Part shown: positions 19,201 to 26,685 of the stretch, piece after piece
Layout: every line of letters begins with the position of its first letter
Position numbering within the stretch: position 1 is the stretch's first letter
Notes under the pieces: model-generated
Database searches by the model: none
Told to the model about the DNA's origin: nothing
Seen by the model: only the letters and a program-made list of their open reading frames with translations
Assembly (NCBI RefSeq): GCF_002899945.2
Contig: NZ_PPEG02000008.1
Span: forward strand, 62,001-126,000
Direction: 5' to 3'
From: Chryseobacterium viscerum
GTDB taxonomy: Bacteria; Bacteroidota; Bacteroidia; Flavobacteriales; Weeksellaceae
Length of the DNA stretch: 64,000 nt
Translations under genes and position numbers: made by a program

Positions 19201-20551
19201 TGCTAACCATTTTGGTTGCAGAACTAGACACCTGCTCATCCATTTCCTTTTTGCTCAAAATATTATCTTTCCCAAAATGTTTTTTGTGGGCAAGCTGATG
19301 CAATACGGCTTCAACAATGATAACCGCTCCATCTACAATAAGACCAAAATCAAGAGCTCCAAGACTCATCAGATTTCCTCCTACCCCGAAGATATTCATC
19401 ATAATAATGGCAAAAAGCATGGCCAATGGAATCACAGAAGCAACCAGCAGCCCCGCTCTTAAATTTCCTAAAAATAAAACCAGAATAAAAACAACAATCA
19501 AAGCACCTTCCATCAGGTTTGTTTTTACCGTACTGATCGTATTGTTGACCATTTTAGCGCGGTCAAGGAAAGGTTCAATGACAACACCTTCGGGCAATGA
19601 TTCCTGAATCTTTTCAAGCCTCTGTTTGATATTTCCAATCACCACATTGGCATTCTCGCCTTTCAGCATCAGTACAATAGCTCCGGAAACTTCTCCCGTA
19701 TCATTATAAGTCATCGCTCCGTATCGTGTTGCAAAGCCAACCTTCACAGAGGCAACGTCTTTAATATGTACTGGAATACCTTCTTTGGTTTCTGCTACCT
19801 GAATGCTTCCGATGTCTTCCGTAGTTCCCAGAAGTCCTTCACTTCGGATAAACAGAACCGTTTCTTTCTTTTCAATATAAGCCCCACCGGTATTTTGGTT
19901 ATTTTTCTCCAGAGCCGCAAAAACATCGTTGATATTGATATTAAATGCCTGAAGTTTATTAGGATTAATGGCTATTTCATATTGCTTCAATTTCCCTCCA
20001 AAACTGCTGACATCAGCCACTCCTTTAGTCCCGAGAAGCTGTCTTCTAACCACCCAATCCTGAATGGTTCTGAGCTCAGTTTCATCATATACATTTTCGT
20101 ATCCTTTTTTGACCCTCACCACATATTGGAAAATCTCTCCCAAGCCGGTTGAGATAGGTCCCAATTCCGGTTTGCCAATTCCGGCCGGAATATTATCCTG
20201 AACAAGCTGTAAACGTTCCTGAACCTGCTGACGGGCCCAATATACATCGGTATTGTCATCAAAAACAACGGTTACTAACGAAAGCCCGAAACGTGAGAAA
20301 CTCCGAAGCTCAGTAATTCCGCTGATATTGCTGGTAGCCTGCTCAATAGGAAATGTAACAAGACGTTCTATATCTGCTGCACCATAGGAAGGAGCGGTTG
20401 TAATAATCTGAACCTGATTATTCGTGATGTCCGGCTGCGCATCAATAGGAAGCTGTGTGGTTTCATAGACTCCCAAAAGGATAAGCCCCGCTGTAAACAG
20501 AGCGATGATGAGTTTATTCTTTACAGAAAACTCAATAATTTTATTTAACAT
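16214..20551 (-). CDS. CzcA-type heavy-metal RND pump fused to a TolC-like outer membrane factor
   Basis: A single 1445-residue frame. Residues 1 to about 1035 are a complete HME-type RND pump, with the TM4 block DFGLIVDGAVIIVEA that is typical of CzcA (divalent cations) and differs from CusA. After TM12 comes a basic stretch and a hydrophobic signal-like segment starting at Met1042 (LSVFLLLISFGSFKAQ), then about 390 residues of outer membrane efflux protein with long helices (ITYDQALEKAFQQNG...). Such CzcA-TolC fusions are known in Bacteroidota. Topology is consistent: the RND C-terminus is cytoplasmic and the internal segment would export the duct part. Cleavage there would free a separate OMF. 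Likely substrates are Zn, Co or Cd, from the motif. Confidence 0.92.
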   Translation of the reverse strand: MLNKIIEFSVKNKLIIALFTAGLILLGVYETTQLPIDAQPDITNNQVQIITTAPSYGAADIERLVTFPIEQATSNISGITELRSFSRFGLSLVTVVFDDNTDVYWARQQVQERLQLVQDNIPAGIGKPELGPISTGLGEIFQYVVRVKKGYENVYDETELRTIQDWVVRRQLLGTKGVADVSSFGGKLKQYEIAINPNKLQAFNININDVFAALEKNNQNTGGAYIEKKETVLFIRSEGLLGTTEDIGSIQVAETKEGIPVHIKDVASVKVGFATRYGAMTYNDTGEVSGAIVLMLKGENANVVIGNIKQRLEKIQESLPEGVVIEPFLDRAKMVNNTISTVKTNLMEGALIVVFILVLFLGNLRAGLLVASVIPLAMLFAIIMMNIFGVGGNLMSLGALDFGLIVDGAVIIVEAVLHQLAHKKHFGKDNILSKKEMDEQVSSSATKMVSSAVFGQIIILIVYLPIFTLQGIEGKMFKPMAQTVAFALIGAFILSLTYIPMMSSLVLSRKKKEKENISDKVMGKVEAGHQKLLMKALKYRKTIIVSVLILFAGAVFTLSRMGGEFIPSLEEGDFAVEMRILQGSNISETKKATTQAANILLTQFPEVEKVVMKIGSAEIPTEPMPMDAGDMIIVLKSKKEWTSAKSFPELSDKMSKALSVIPGLTTSFQFPVQMRFNELMTGARQDVVCKIYGEDLDSLAAYAKKMGSIINTVKGAQDLYIEPVVGAPQVVIDYNRSELSRYNISVADINRVINMAFAGQTAGALYEGEKKFDIVVRMDNEHKKDITSIRNLLVPTASGEQIPLSQLAKVELKNSPNQIQREDTKRRIIVGFNARGRDVQSIVEELQQKAGKSLKLSPGYTVSYGGAFENLNEAKARLGLAVPISLVMIFLLLFFAFGSVKHSLLIYTAIPLSAIGGVYFLALRGMPFSISAGVGFIALFGVAVLNGIVLISEFNRLKNNGLTNTSRIVLIGTKIRLRPVLMTAFVASLGFLPMAISNGAGAEVQRPLATVVIGGLMLATLLTLFVLPILYVLFEHINKDKMKFSKKRNYKKLSVFLLLISFGSFKAQENITYDQALEKAFQQNGILKNSKLVSDYQEKLKASYLDIPQLEVTGGFGQIQGEETDNSFGISQRFSFPTVYSKRKQMLNVEWSASVINQNLTKTQLTKEVTDVFYRILVLQEKKKVLEYISQLYNNFAEKAGLRLKKGEANILEESTAEIQKEQIKVQLKTLENDLNITKLQLQLLLQSEIPYQPIANQPTMNIGLQISEEMVKQHPELQYLQQQIKIGEAEVQLEKSRLLPDLLVGYTNQSMKNINNNRFNSVQVGVGIPLFTKGQRALAKAAQAKIAISENQYQRKEIELRNRLNQQLSNYKNQQRIIENYEQKQLPKSDIILKAAQKQMEVGEIDYLNWVILVNQAVKTKADYIDQLEKLNQIGAELQFLISK

Positions 20552-20831
20552 GGAAAAAACTATTAATTGATAACCCGGAATGCTTTATAAAAGTTGGATG
20601 GCTTGAAGAAGTATCGTACAACCACTTTGCCAGATCATTGATTTACTACCTCTTATTCTCAGTCTTTAAATTCTGATATTCGGAGACAAAGTTTAAATGT
20701 TCAAGACAAGGTTTTGTAACTTCCTTAGAGTTTACGCACAGTTATAATGCATTACGAATTAATGGATATGTAACAAGAATTGACTACTTTAAGTAAAAAA
20801 CGTAAAGTATTAATTTTCAATTTAAAGTCAA
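20552..20831. other. Gap upstream of the RND operon
   Basis: A 280-base AT-rich gap with no reading frame of note. It probably carries the promoter of the pump/adaptor genes, unless these are read through from the 120-residue gene upstream. No operator palindrome or clear promoter pair was recognised. Confidence 0.4.
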
Positions 20832-21194
20832 TTAAGAAAGCCGTGGAGGCTGGAAAATTTGGGAAAGATAATGGTTGGAAAAGTCTTTTTCCTTATAAAT
20901 ACTGTTTTTCTTTGAAACAGTAATTTCTTTAGGTTTTTTTATTTCAAATGTAAGTTCCGGAAGCTGGGCGTGTACTGTCAATACAATTGGAGGATTGATA
21001 AAGGGTAGTTTTTGATCAGTATCCCAATCAGAGTCTTGCTTATGGTTATCATAGTGCTCCATTACAAATTCTGAAAGACTTCCGTGATATTCCATATAAT
21101 GTTCTACAAACATAGGTACCTTCAGTACTTCCCCCGCATTGGTGGTAGCCAGCACATACATCATCGAGCATAATATGGAGAACCATTTTAACAT
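20832..21194 (-). CDS. Small conserved envelope protein linked to metal efflux, function unknown
   Basis: A 120-residue protein with a hydrophobic N-terminus ending near residue 20 (LATTNAG), then a His/Glu/Asp-rich part (FVEHYMEYH, EHYDNHKQDSDWD) and KLPFINP. From memory, proteins with the pattern VEHY...EF...HY...D..LPF recur next to czc-type efflux genes in Bacteroidota but have no assigned function. The acidic/His pattern would suit metal binding in the periplasm. It lies upstream of the RND pump on the same strand, 280 bases away. Confidence 0.65.
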   Translation of the reverse strand: MLKWFSILCSMMYVLATTNAGEVLKVPMFVEHYMEYHGSLSEFVMEHYDNHKQDSDWDTDQKLPFINPPIVLTVHAQLPELTFEIKKPKEITVSKKNSIYKEKDFSNHYLSQIFQPPRLS

Positions 21195-21259
21195 GAATGC
21201 AAATATAAGGTTTAAATTTTTCCTGAAAAGGATCTAGTATTAATTTTCTTTTAATTTCT

Positions 21260-22162
21260 CTAGCTTACATCAGGCTTACAAGCTATTCGCTGGTTAAGAA
21301 TTTTTAAAAATAATTCCATAGCAGGACTGATCCATTTATTGGAGTGGTGAGCCGTAATCATCGTAATAGTACGCTGAAATGCTTTGATCTTAATTTCTGT
21401 AATTTCTCCTCTTTTCAGTTCTTCTTCCACCACAAAATGTGGAAGACAGGCGATCCCAAGATTATTCATTATACTTTTTTTGATGGCTTCTATACTCCAG
21501 AGTTCAATGCTTTGTCCGGTTCGGATGTTCTTTTTCTCAAGATAGCCTTCGAAGTATTGCTGATAGACCCCATTCGGATCATTATTGATAATAGAGCATG
21601 CTTTTACCTGATCTTTTCTGTCAAAATTCTTTTCCTTTTCTAAAAATGCAGGCGATGCCATGACTCCCACTGTGAAAGAAGAAAGTTCTGTTACCTTGAT
21701 TTGATCATCATATCCATGTACTTGATAGTGAATTCCCAGATCAATATCATTCCGGATAATCTCTTTCTGGACTTCGTAGCAGTTTCTCACTTTTAATTTA
21801 AGTTTTACATCAGGAGCCGTTTCCACAAACTCCTTAAGCACAGGTTGAAGAATATAAGTTAACAAACTGTCAGAAACTGAAATGGTAAGATTTCCTTCTA
21901 TTTTTCTGTCTTTTGAATTCAATTGTTTGATCTGTTCTATTTCTTCTTCTATTTTTTTGATATGAGGAATCAGCTTCAGAGATTGTTCTGTAGGGAGCAT
22001 TCTCCTACCTATCTTTTCAAATAACGGAAATTTCACTTCATTTTCAAGCTGTTGAATCTGGTAACTGATAGCAGATAATGAATAATTAAGTTCTTTGGCT
22101 GCATCCTGAAAATTACCTTTTTCCACTATCGTTTTGAAGCTTCTGAGCTGATGAATATCCAT
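21260..22162 (-). CDS. LysR-family transcriptional regulator
   Basis: A 300-residue LTTR. The N-terminal winged HTH is clear (MDIHQLRSFKTIVEKGNF, then DAAKELNYSLSAISYQIQQLE), followed by the two-lobed effector-binding domain (about 90-293; LTISVSDSLLTYILQPVL opens it). It is divergent from the LysE-type exporter gene with 82 bases between start codons, the classical arrangement in which the regulator controls the exporter. The effector is probably the exported amino acid or a related metabolite (inference). Confidence 0.92.
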   Translation of the reverse strand: MDIHQLRSFKTIVEKGNFQDAAKELNYSLSAISYQIQQLENEVKFPLFEKIGRRMLPTEQSLKLIPHIKKIEEEIEQIKQLNSKDRKIEGNLTISVSDSLLTYILQPVLKEFVETAPDVKLKLKVRNCYEVQKEIIRNDIDLGIHYQVHGYDDQIKVTELSSFTVGVMASPAFLEKEKNFDRKDQVKACSIINNDPNGVYQQYFEGYLEKKNIRTGQSIELWSIEAIKKSIMNNLGIACLPHFVVEEELKRGEITEIKIKAFQRTITMITAHHSNKWISPAMELFLKILNQRIACKPDVS

Positions 22163-22201
22163 ACTTTAAATTTTTCGAAGTAAAAGTATAAATAATTCCG
22201 A

Positions 22202-22232
22202 TTGTTTGAAGTATTTACACTCGTTAATTTTG
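22202..22232 (+). promoter_or_regulatory. Candidate promoter of the LysE-type gene
   Basis: TTG at 22202-22204 and TAATTTTG at 22225-22232 are separated by 20 bases, in line with the relaxed flavobacterial consensus TTG-N17-23-TAnnTTTG. It overlaps the upstream in-frame TTG codon at 22206, which argues for the ATG at 22245 as true start. Confidence 0.45.
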
Positions 22233-22244
22233 TCAAAAAAAAAT

Positions 22245-22838
22245 ATGTGGTTTTCATTTTTTATTTACAGCGTTTTGACAGCTCTTCTTCCCGGTCCTAA
22301 TAATATCCTGGCGCTTAACAGCAGTATGAAGTCAGGTTATAAAAATAGTAAGACATTGCTTTTTGGAATTTATTCAGGATTTACAGCAGTAATGATTCTC
22401 GCTGCCTTTTTCACGGAATTTATATTGAATTCCTATAGCTTTCTTCTCGATTACCTGAAATATCTGGGAGCTGTTTATCTGCTCTATCTGGCATGGTCTG
22501 TGATGTCTGGGAAACCTTCGGAATTGCATGTTGAAAAAGAGGAATCTGTTTCTAAAGCAACGGCAGATTTCTGGAAAGGATTTTTCTTACAGTTCGTGAA
22601 TGTTAAGATCATTATTTATGGAATAACTGCATTCAGTAGTTTTATTTTCCCACAATTCCAGGAGCTTTGGATCATTCTTATTTTTGCTCTTTTCCTTTCT
22701 CTTATCGGAAATTCTGCGACATGGATTTGGGCCATTACCGGAGAAAGACTTCATCTGTTTCTCAATAAACATTACAAAATAATCAATATAGTAATGGGTA
22801 TCTTATTGTTATACTGTGCTGTAAGCTTGTTCCTGTAA
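22245..22838 (+). CDS. LysE family amino-acid exporter
   Basis: A protein of about 197 residues with six hydrophobic segments. It opens with SVLTALLPGPNNILALNSSM, the LysE/RhtB signature (PGPN), followed by GYKNSKTLLFGIYSGF. The frame could start at a TTG 39 bases upstream, but the ATG used here gives the family's usual N-terminus, and the upstream codon overlaps the promoter. Divergent from a LysR gene that probably regulates it. The exported compound is not identified. Confidence 0.88.
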   Translation: MWFSFFIYSVLTALLPGPNNILALNSSMKSGYKNSKTLLFGIYSGFTAVMILAAFFTEFILNSYSFLLDYLKYLGAVYLLYLAWSVMSGKPSELHVEKEESVSKATADFWKGFFLQFVNVKIIIYGITAFSSFIFPQFQELWIILIFALFLSLIGNSATWIWAITGERLHLFLNKHYKIINIVMGILLLYCAVSLFL

Positions 22839-22859
22839 TTTTGTAGTATGATCTGTTAT

Positions 22860-23429
22860 TTAAAGTTTGGATTTCAGCCTGCTTAGTGTTTCCTGAGAGA
22901 TATTGAGGTAGGAAGCCACCATTTTATTAGAAAGCCTTCTTACCACAACAGGATTTTCATCCAGCAGCTGACGGTATTTTTCAAGAGCATCCTGAACAAG
23001 GAAAGACATCAGCCTTTTCGTATTGTTAACATAAGCGGTTTCCAGATAGATCCTGTAAAACTTTTCCCATTGCGGAATAATATCCAGAAGATGATAGAAA
23101 TTTGTATGGGTAATATAATATACTTCTGAATCCTCCACGGCCTGAATAAATTCCTCGGAGGGTTCAGAAGTAATAAAACTGGTGAGTGCTGTTGCAAACT
23201 GGTTTTCAAATGCAAAATATCGCGTGGAGTCCTGCCCTTCTTCATTGATGAAAAATATGCGGAGACAGCCATTCACTACAAAAAAAGTTCGTTGGCTCTT
23301 TTGTCCATTGGCAAGAAGCATTTCATTCTTTTTTAATGGAATAGCTCTGAAATAGGAAAGAATAGTTTCCAATTCCTTATCTGTTACTGATATTCTATTC
23401 TTGATATATGAAGCTAAAAGTTCCTGCAT
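22860..23429 (-). CDS. Crp/Fnr-family regulator with FNR-type recognition helix
   Basis: A 189-residue protein with a cyclic-nucleotide-binding-like N-terminal domain (about 20-130) and a C-terminal HTH (about 140-189). No N-terminal Cys cluster is present, so it is not an Fe-S FNR. The recognition helix reads SQETLSRLKSKL: Glu180, Ser183 and Arg184 keep the E-x-x-S-R pattern by which E. coli FNR reads TTGAT. A perfect TTGAT-N4-ATCAA site lies upstream of the MFS/SIP genes, which precede this gene on the same strand (54-base gap), so autoregulation of this unit is plausible. Confidence 0.88.
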   Translation of the reverse strand: MQELLASYIKNRISVTDKELETILSYFRAIPLKKNEMLLANGQKSQRTFFVVNGCLRIFFINEEGQDSTRYFAFENQFATALTSFITSEPSEEFIQAVEDSEVYYITHTNFYHLLDIIPQWEKFYRIYLETAYVNNTKRLMSFLVQDALEKYRQLLDENPVVVRRLSNKMVASYLNISQETLSRLKSKL

Positions 23430-23483
23430 GTAAGCAAAAATAGTGATAAATGGCTTTGCTTACTACTTTTATTCTATAGCAAT

Positions 23484-24233
23484 CTATCTATTTTCTGCTT
23501 GTCCGGCTTTCCAGTACGAGCCAATATATAAACCATGAGGATCCCAATCTAAGGTTGTTTTGAAGTAAGTTCTAAGCTCATGCACTGTTCTATATTCTGC
23601 CGCGATATAAACATATTCTTTTAGTATTCCTGGAGGAAATGGAACAGATTTTACCGCTTCTGTAAGCTGGCTTCCCTTTTCAGGATGAGGGTTATGAAGC
23701 CATTCAACCGAAATATCTGCTGCAGAGCACAGAATAAGTTCATCTTCCTCACCCGCTACCTCCAATACTATTTTTGCTGACACATAAGGCGGAAACTGTT
23801 CTGCAATAGCACAAATAACGGGTAACGCTGTTGCATCGCCTGCCAGAAGGTAAAAATCTGCATCAGGAACTAGTGGTTTTGTACTTTCTTTCATTCCTAT
23901 TTCCAATATATCACCGGTATTGGCTTTTAATGCCCAGGCAGAAGCAGGACCGTTATCACCATGGGCTACAAAATCTATAGTCAATTCTCGTTTTTCAAGA
24001 TCAATTTTCCTGTTGGTATAGGTTCTTATTAACGGATCACTTCCCTCTTCAGCCGGGATAAAGATTTTATTATTAGACCCTGATTTCACATGGGCTAGCA
24101 GCTCAGATTGGTTTTCATCAATCTGAAATATGACCCGGATAAGATGGGGTGTAAGCTCTTTTTTATTTTTAACGGTAAATACTGAACGTATTTTTTTAGT
24201 TTCTTTTACAGAAGTTATTATAGAATTTTCCAT
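23484..24233 (-). CDS. Siderophore-interacting protein (ferric-siderophore reductase, ViuB-like)
   Basis: A protein of about 249 residues with the SIP FAD-binding domain: TRVIFQI-like strand, RTYTNRKIDLEKRELTIDF, then AHGDNGPASAWA, which is the family block [VH].HG..GPAS.WA. The C-terminal NAD(P)H-binding part runs from about 125. It would reduce and release iron from ferric siderophores in the cytoplasm. The frame extends 27 bases further upstream into the MFS gene; the ATG at 24233 follows the MFS stop by one base and gives the normal N-terminus. Cotranscribed with the MFS gene; separate from the siderophore operon at 39531-53226. Confidence 0.88.
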   Translation of the reverse strand: MENSIITSVKETKKIRSVFTVKNKKELTPHLIRVIFQIDENQSELLAHVKSGSNNKIFIPAEEGSDPLIRTYTNRKIDLEKRELTIDFVAHGDNGPASAWALKANTGDILEIGMKESTKPLVPDADFYLLAGDATALPVICAIAEQFPPYVSAKIVLEVAGEEDELILCSAADISVEWLHNPHPEKGSQLTEAVKSVPFPPGILKEYVYIAAEYRTVHELRTYFKTTLDWDPHGLYIGSYWKAGQAENR

Positions 24234-24234
24234 T

Positions 24235-25410
24235 TTATTTCTTATTACATAGTAAAACAATCATTGAGATAATGCAGCCTATTCCTCCGAACAGATATAC
24301 CGATTGATAATCAAACCAGCCGGCAATCAATCCTGCTAACGGTCCGGCCACACATAATGAAAGATCAACAAAAGCGACATAAGCGCCCAATGCAGTTCCT
24401 CTCATCTGTGGTTTTACTTTTTGAATTGCGAGAACACCCAAAGCAGGAAAAATCAATGAAAACCCAATGCCTGTCAGCCCACATCCGATGATAGCCAGTG
24501 TTTTGGAAGCAGCGGTCCAGATTAATACCTGACCTGCGGCTTCAATGATTAAAGAGATCAATGCAATCTTAAAACCTCCGTATTTATCAGGAAAAGAAGC
24601 AAAGAAAACTCGGGTCAGGACATAGCATGCTCCAAAGATGATAAAGGCAAGTGAAGCATCACCCCAATTTTTTTCAGAGAAAAATAAAGCAATAAAAGAG
24701 GCAATACATCCAAAAGCCATTGATGAAAAGGCAAGGCTCAACCCTTGTCCGGATACTGCTCCGATGACTTTATAAAAAGGAGTTCTTACGTGATCTTTAT
24801 CTACAGGAATAGAAGGGAGTTTTGCGGTAGAAAGCCAGCTTACAAGCGGAAGTAAGGCAATAAGGATAAAGGCAGGCAGAATAGTATATTCTTTACTTAT
24901 CCAGATGCTGATAGGTGCCCCGATGGCAATCCCGGCATACATCGCAATCCCGTTCCAGGTCATTACTTTACCCGAATTGGAATGTCTTACAAGACCTATT
25001 CCCCATGTTAAAGCTCCGGTAACCAGAAAGCTTTCCCCAACGCCATGAATAATTCTCGCCACGAACAGCAATGCCAGCGCAAGCAATGGATGAGTCTGAA
25101 ATAATACGGCCAATACATATATAATTCCGGCAATAACGGCTAGTACCACGCCGGACATCTTACTTTTCTTAGCGCCTTTTGTATCTGTAATTTTCCCTGA
25201 ATAAGCCCGGGTCAAAAGTGTTGACAGTGATTGCAGACCAATGACAAGCCCTACAATAATACTGTCAAATCCTAAGCTATTCTGAACAAACCTGGGAAGT
25301 ACTCCCAAGGCAATTCCTATAGTAAGATAAACTCCGAATACCGAAATAATAATCGGAGTGATCGCCTGATAAAAATGAATGGTCTGTCCTTTTGTTAATG
25401 TTGTACTCAT
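24235..25410 (-). CDS. MFS transporter (YfcJ/YhhS-like)
   Basis: A 391-residue twelve-helix transporter. The loop 2-3 region holds RAYSGKITDTKGAKKS, a variant of the MFS signature, and the sequence resembles the YfcJ/YhhS branch of drug/arabinose-type exporters. It is the first gene of a unit with the siderophore-interacting protein (one base between them), so export or handling of a siderophore-like or redox-active compound is a reasonable inference. A perfect FNR-type palindrome lies 55-70 bases upstream of its start. Confidence 0.87.
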   Translation of the reverse strand: MSTTLTKGQTIHFYQAITPIIISVFGVYLTIGIALGVLPRFVQNSLGFDSIIVGLVIGLQSLSTLLTRAYSGKITDTKGAKKSKMSGVVLAVIAGIIYVLAVLFQTHPLLALALLFVARIIHGVGESFLVTGALTWGIGLVRHSNSGKVMTWNGIAMYAGIAIGAPISIWISKEYTILPAFILIALLPLVSWLSTAKLPSIPVDKDHVRTPFYKVIGAVSGQGLSLAFSSMAFGCIASFIALFFSEKNWGDASLAFIIFGACYVLTRVFFASFPDKYGGFKIALISLIIEAAGQVLIWTAASKTLAIIGCGLTGIGFSLIFPALGVLAIQKVKPQMRGTALGAYVAFVDLSLCVAGPLAGLIAGWFDYQSVYLFGGIGCIISMIVLLCNKK

Positions 25411-25464
25411 AAATTTTGTTTAAAATATTCGGGTGCAAATGTCCCTGTACAACACATACAAAAC

Positions 25465-25480
25465 TTTGATCTAGATCAAA
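25465..25480 (-). promoter_or_regulatory. Perfect FNR/CRP-type operator upstream of the MFS/SIP unit
   Basis: TTTGATCTAGATCAAA is a 16-base perfect palindrome containing TTGAT-N4-ATCAA, the exact E. coli FNR consensus. A weak -7-like element (GACATTTG on the minus strand, 25436-25443) would place the transcription start near 25430, putting the palindrome centre about 42 bases upstream, the class II activator position. The Crp/Fnr gene at 22860 has the matching E-x-x-S-R helix. Confidence 0.6.
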
Positions 25481-25495
25481 AAAGGAATATCATGT

Positions 25496-26104
25496 CTAGT
25501 CAATATCCAAAAGACCATCAGTGAGCTGTTTCCATTGAACTTTTGAAATACCTGTCATTCCTCCGACTGCAATGGCAAGATTTCTCATCGTGTCAAGAAA
25601 TTGTGCATTGAAATTCGGGGTTTCATTACGTCCGTAGATTGCCGCTTTCAAATGAGCGGGATTTCGGGAGATCATAAAGGTAGAACTTGCTCCAGAGCTA
25701 TAAAAATGAGCGATATGGCTGCTTTTTTTATTTTCCGGATTGATGGATGGACTGCATATCATGGATATGCTTTCAGAAAAACTATCCTCATAGAAACACA
25801 TATCTGTAATTTCTACCCAATCATAGCCTTTGGCTTCGGATTCTCCCGGTCCCGGAATATCGATTCTGATAAAATCTCCTTTTTGGGGTTCACGATCTAC
25901 CGGATCTCCATTGAGATTATAGAGTTTAAATGCTGCAAATGGCTCTCCGCAATAACTTTTCCATTTATTGATTGAGAAAAATCTTTCTTTCAACATCTCA
26001 AACTTCAATGGAATCATATCCTGCTTAAATAGTTTTCTGCTTTCAGTGTCATGAAAGCCTCCAAATTTTTGTGTAGGAACTCCCTTGAATGTCTTTGGAC
26101 TCAT
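25496..26104 (-). CDS. Hypothetical cytosolic protein
   Basis: A 202-residue protein with no signal peptide or membrane segment. Not recognised. It starts MSPKTFKGVPTQKFGGF and has an aromatic and acidic middle part (GYDWVEITDMCFYEDSF) and a helical C-terminus. The composition is that of a folded soluble protein and codon use matches its neighbours. It stands alone, leftward, upstream of the MFS/SIP unit and separated from it by the FNR-type site, so it may be read through into that unit or stand apart. No function is offered. Confidence 0.6.
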   Translation of the reverse strand: MSPKTFKGVPTQKFGGFHDTESRKLFKQDMIPLKFEMLKERFFSINKWKSYCGEPFAAFKLYNLNGDPVDREPQKGDFIRIDIPGPGESEAKGYDWVEITDMCFYEDSFSESISMICSPSINPENKKSSHIAHFYSSGASSTFMISRNPAHLKAAIYGRNETPNFNAQFLDTMRNLAIAVGGMTGISKVQWKQLTDGLLDID

Positions 26105-26409
26105 TTAATATAGTTTTTGAACAAATTAATACAAAAACCGTACTGAACTTTATGAGTAGACTCACAAAAAAGTTAAACGCTCGTTTATATTAGAGTTTAA
26201 AAAGGGTTTGTATTCAATATAATTCACCATTTGGAATTCCTTATTATATTGAAAAAAACAGCACACAATTCATCAGAGCGCGAATTATCTTCGATAGTAT
26301 ATGTTTTGAGGCTGCCAATTTCAGAATCCTAAAGAAATACAAAATCATTTAGAGAATAATTGTTTTTACTTAAAATAAATAATATTTAAAAAAAATGACC
26401 TTATAGTGT

Positions 26410-26439
26410 TTTGGGTAACACAATTTTTGCTTATATTTG
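26410..26439 (+). promoter_or_regulatory. Bacteroidota-type promoter for an orphan short transcript
   Basis: TTTG at 26410-26413 and TATATTTG at 26432-26439 are separated by 18 bases, close to the TTTG-N19-TAnnTTTG consensus of Bacteroidota sigma factors. The expected start is about 26445. No protein gene follows on this strand for more than 1 kb. Confidence 0.55.
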
Positions 26440-26444
26440 TGAAT

Positions 26445-26508
26445 CGAAATAATTTTTTTTCATCATTTGTGTTTTTTTAAGGTCTCCATTCGTGGAGACC
26501 TTTTTGTT
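26445..26508 (+). ncRNA. Candidate small RNA of about 64 nt
   Basis: Bounded by the promoter just upstream and by a strong terminator: stem GGTCTCCA / TGGAGACC (26481-26488 and 26493-26500) closed by a TTCG tetraloop and followed by TTTTTGTTTT. There is no ATG or other start with a useful frame inside. The 5' part is U-rich and unstructured, a layout seen in trans-acting small RNAs. No Rfam family was recognised. Confidence 0.4.
26479..26508 (+). terminator. Intrinsic terminator with TTCG tetraloop
   Basis: Eight-base GC-rich perfect stem with the very stable TTCG loop, a 5' AA and a 3' T run interrupted by one G. It ends the candidate small RNA. Confidence 0.8.
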
Positions 26509-26685
26509 TTCAATCATCTCATAATTGAATATTAGCTATTGAAGTGGAAAATCTCACAAAATGGGAAATATTCTTTTTTTCAATTCGATCAATTGCTTTT
26601 ATACAAAGGAATACTTAGTATTTTAATAGGTTGATAATTCCCTTTTTGAGCATTTTTCAACTTGCTCTCTAAGTGCTTTAAACGG

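Larger units (their letters stand above)
26105..26685. other. Long intergenic region containing a candidate small RNA
   Basis: A 581-base gap between two leftward genes. 26410-26508 holds a rightward promoter pair followed closely by a terminator (listed separately). The rest is AT-rich without recognisable genes or repeats. Confidence 0.5.

Noticed and set aside
22206..22244. TTG start for the LysE-type protein
   Set aside because: The codon overlaps the likely promoter and adds 13 residues not seen in the family.
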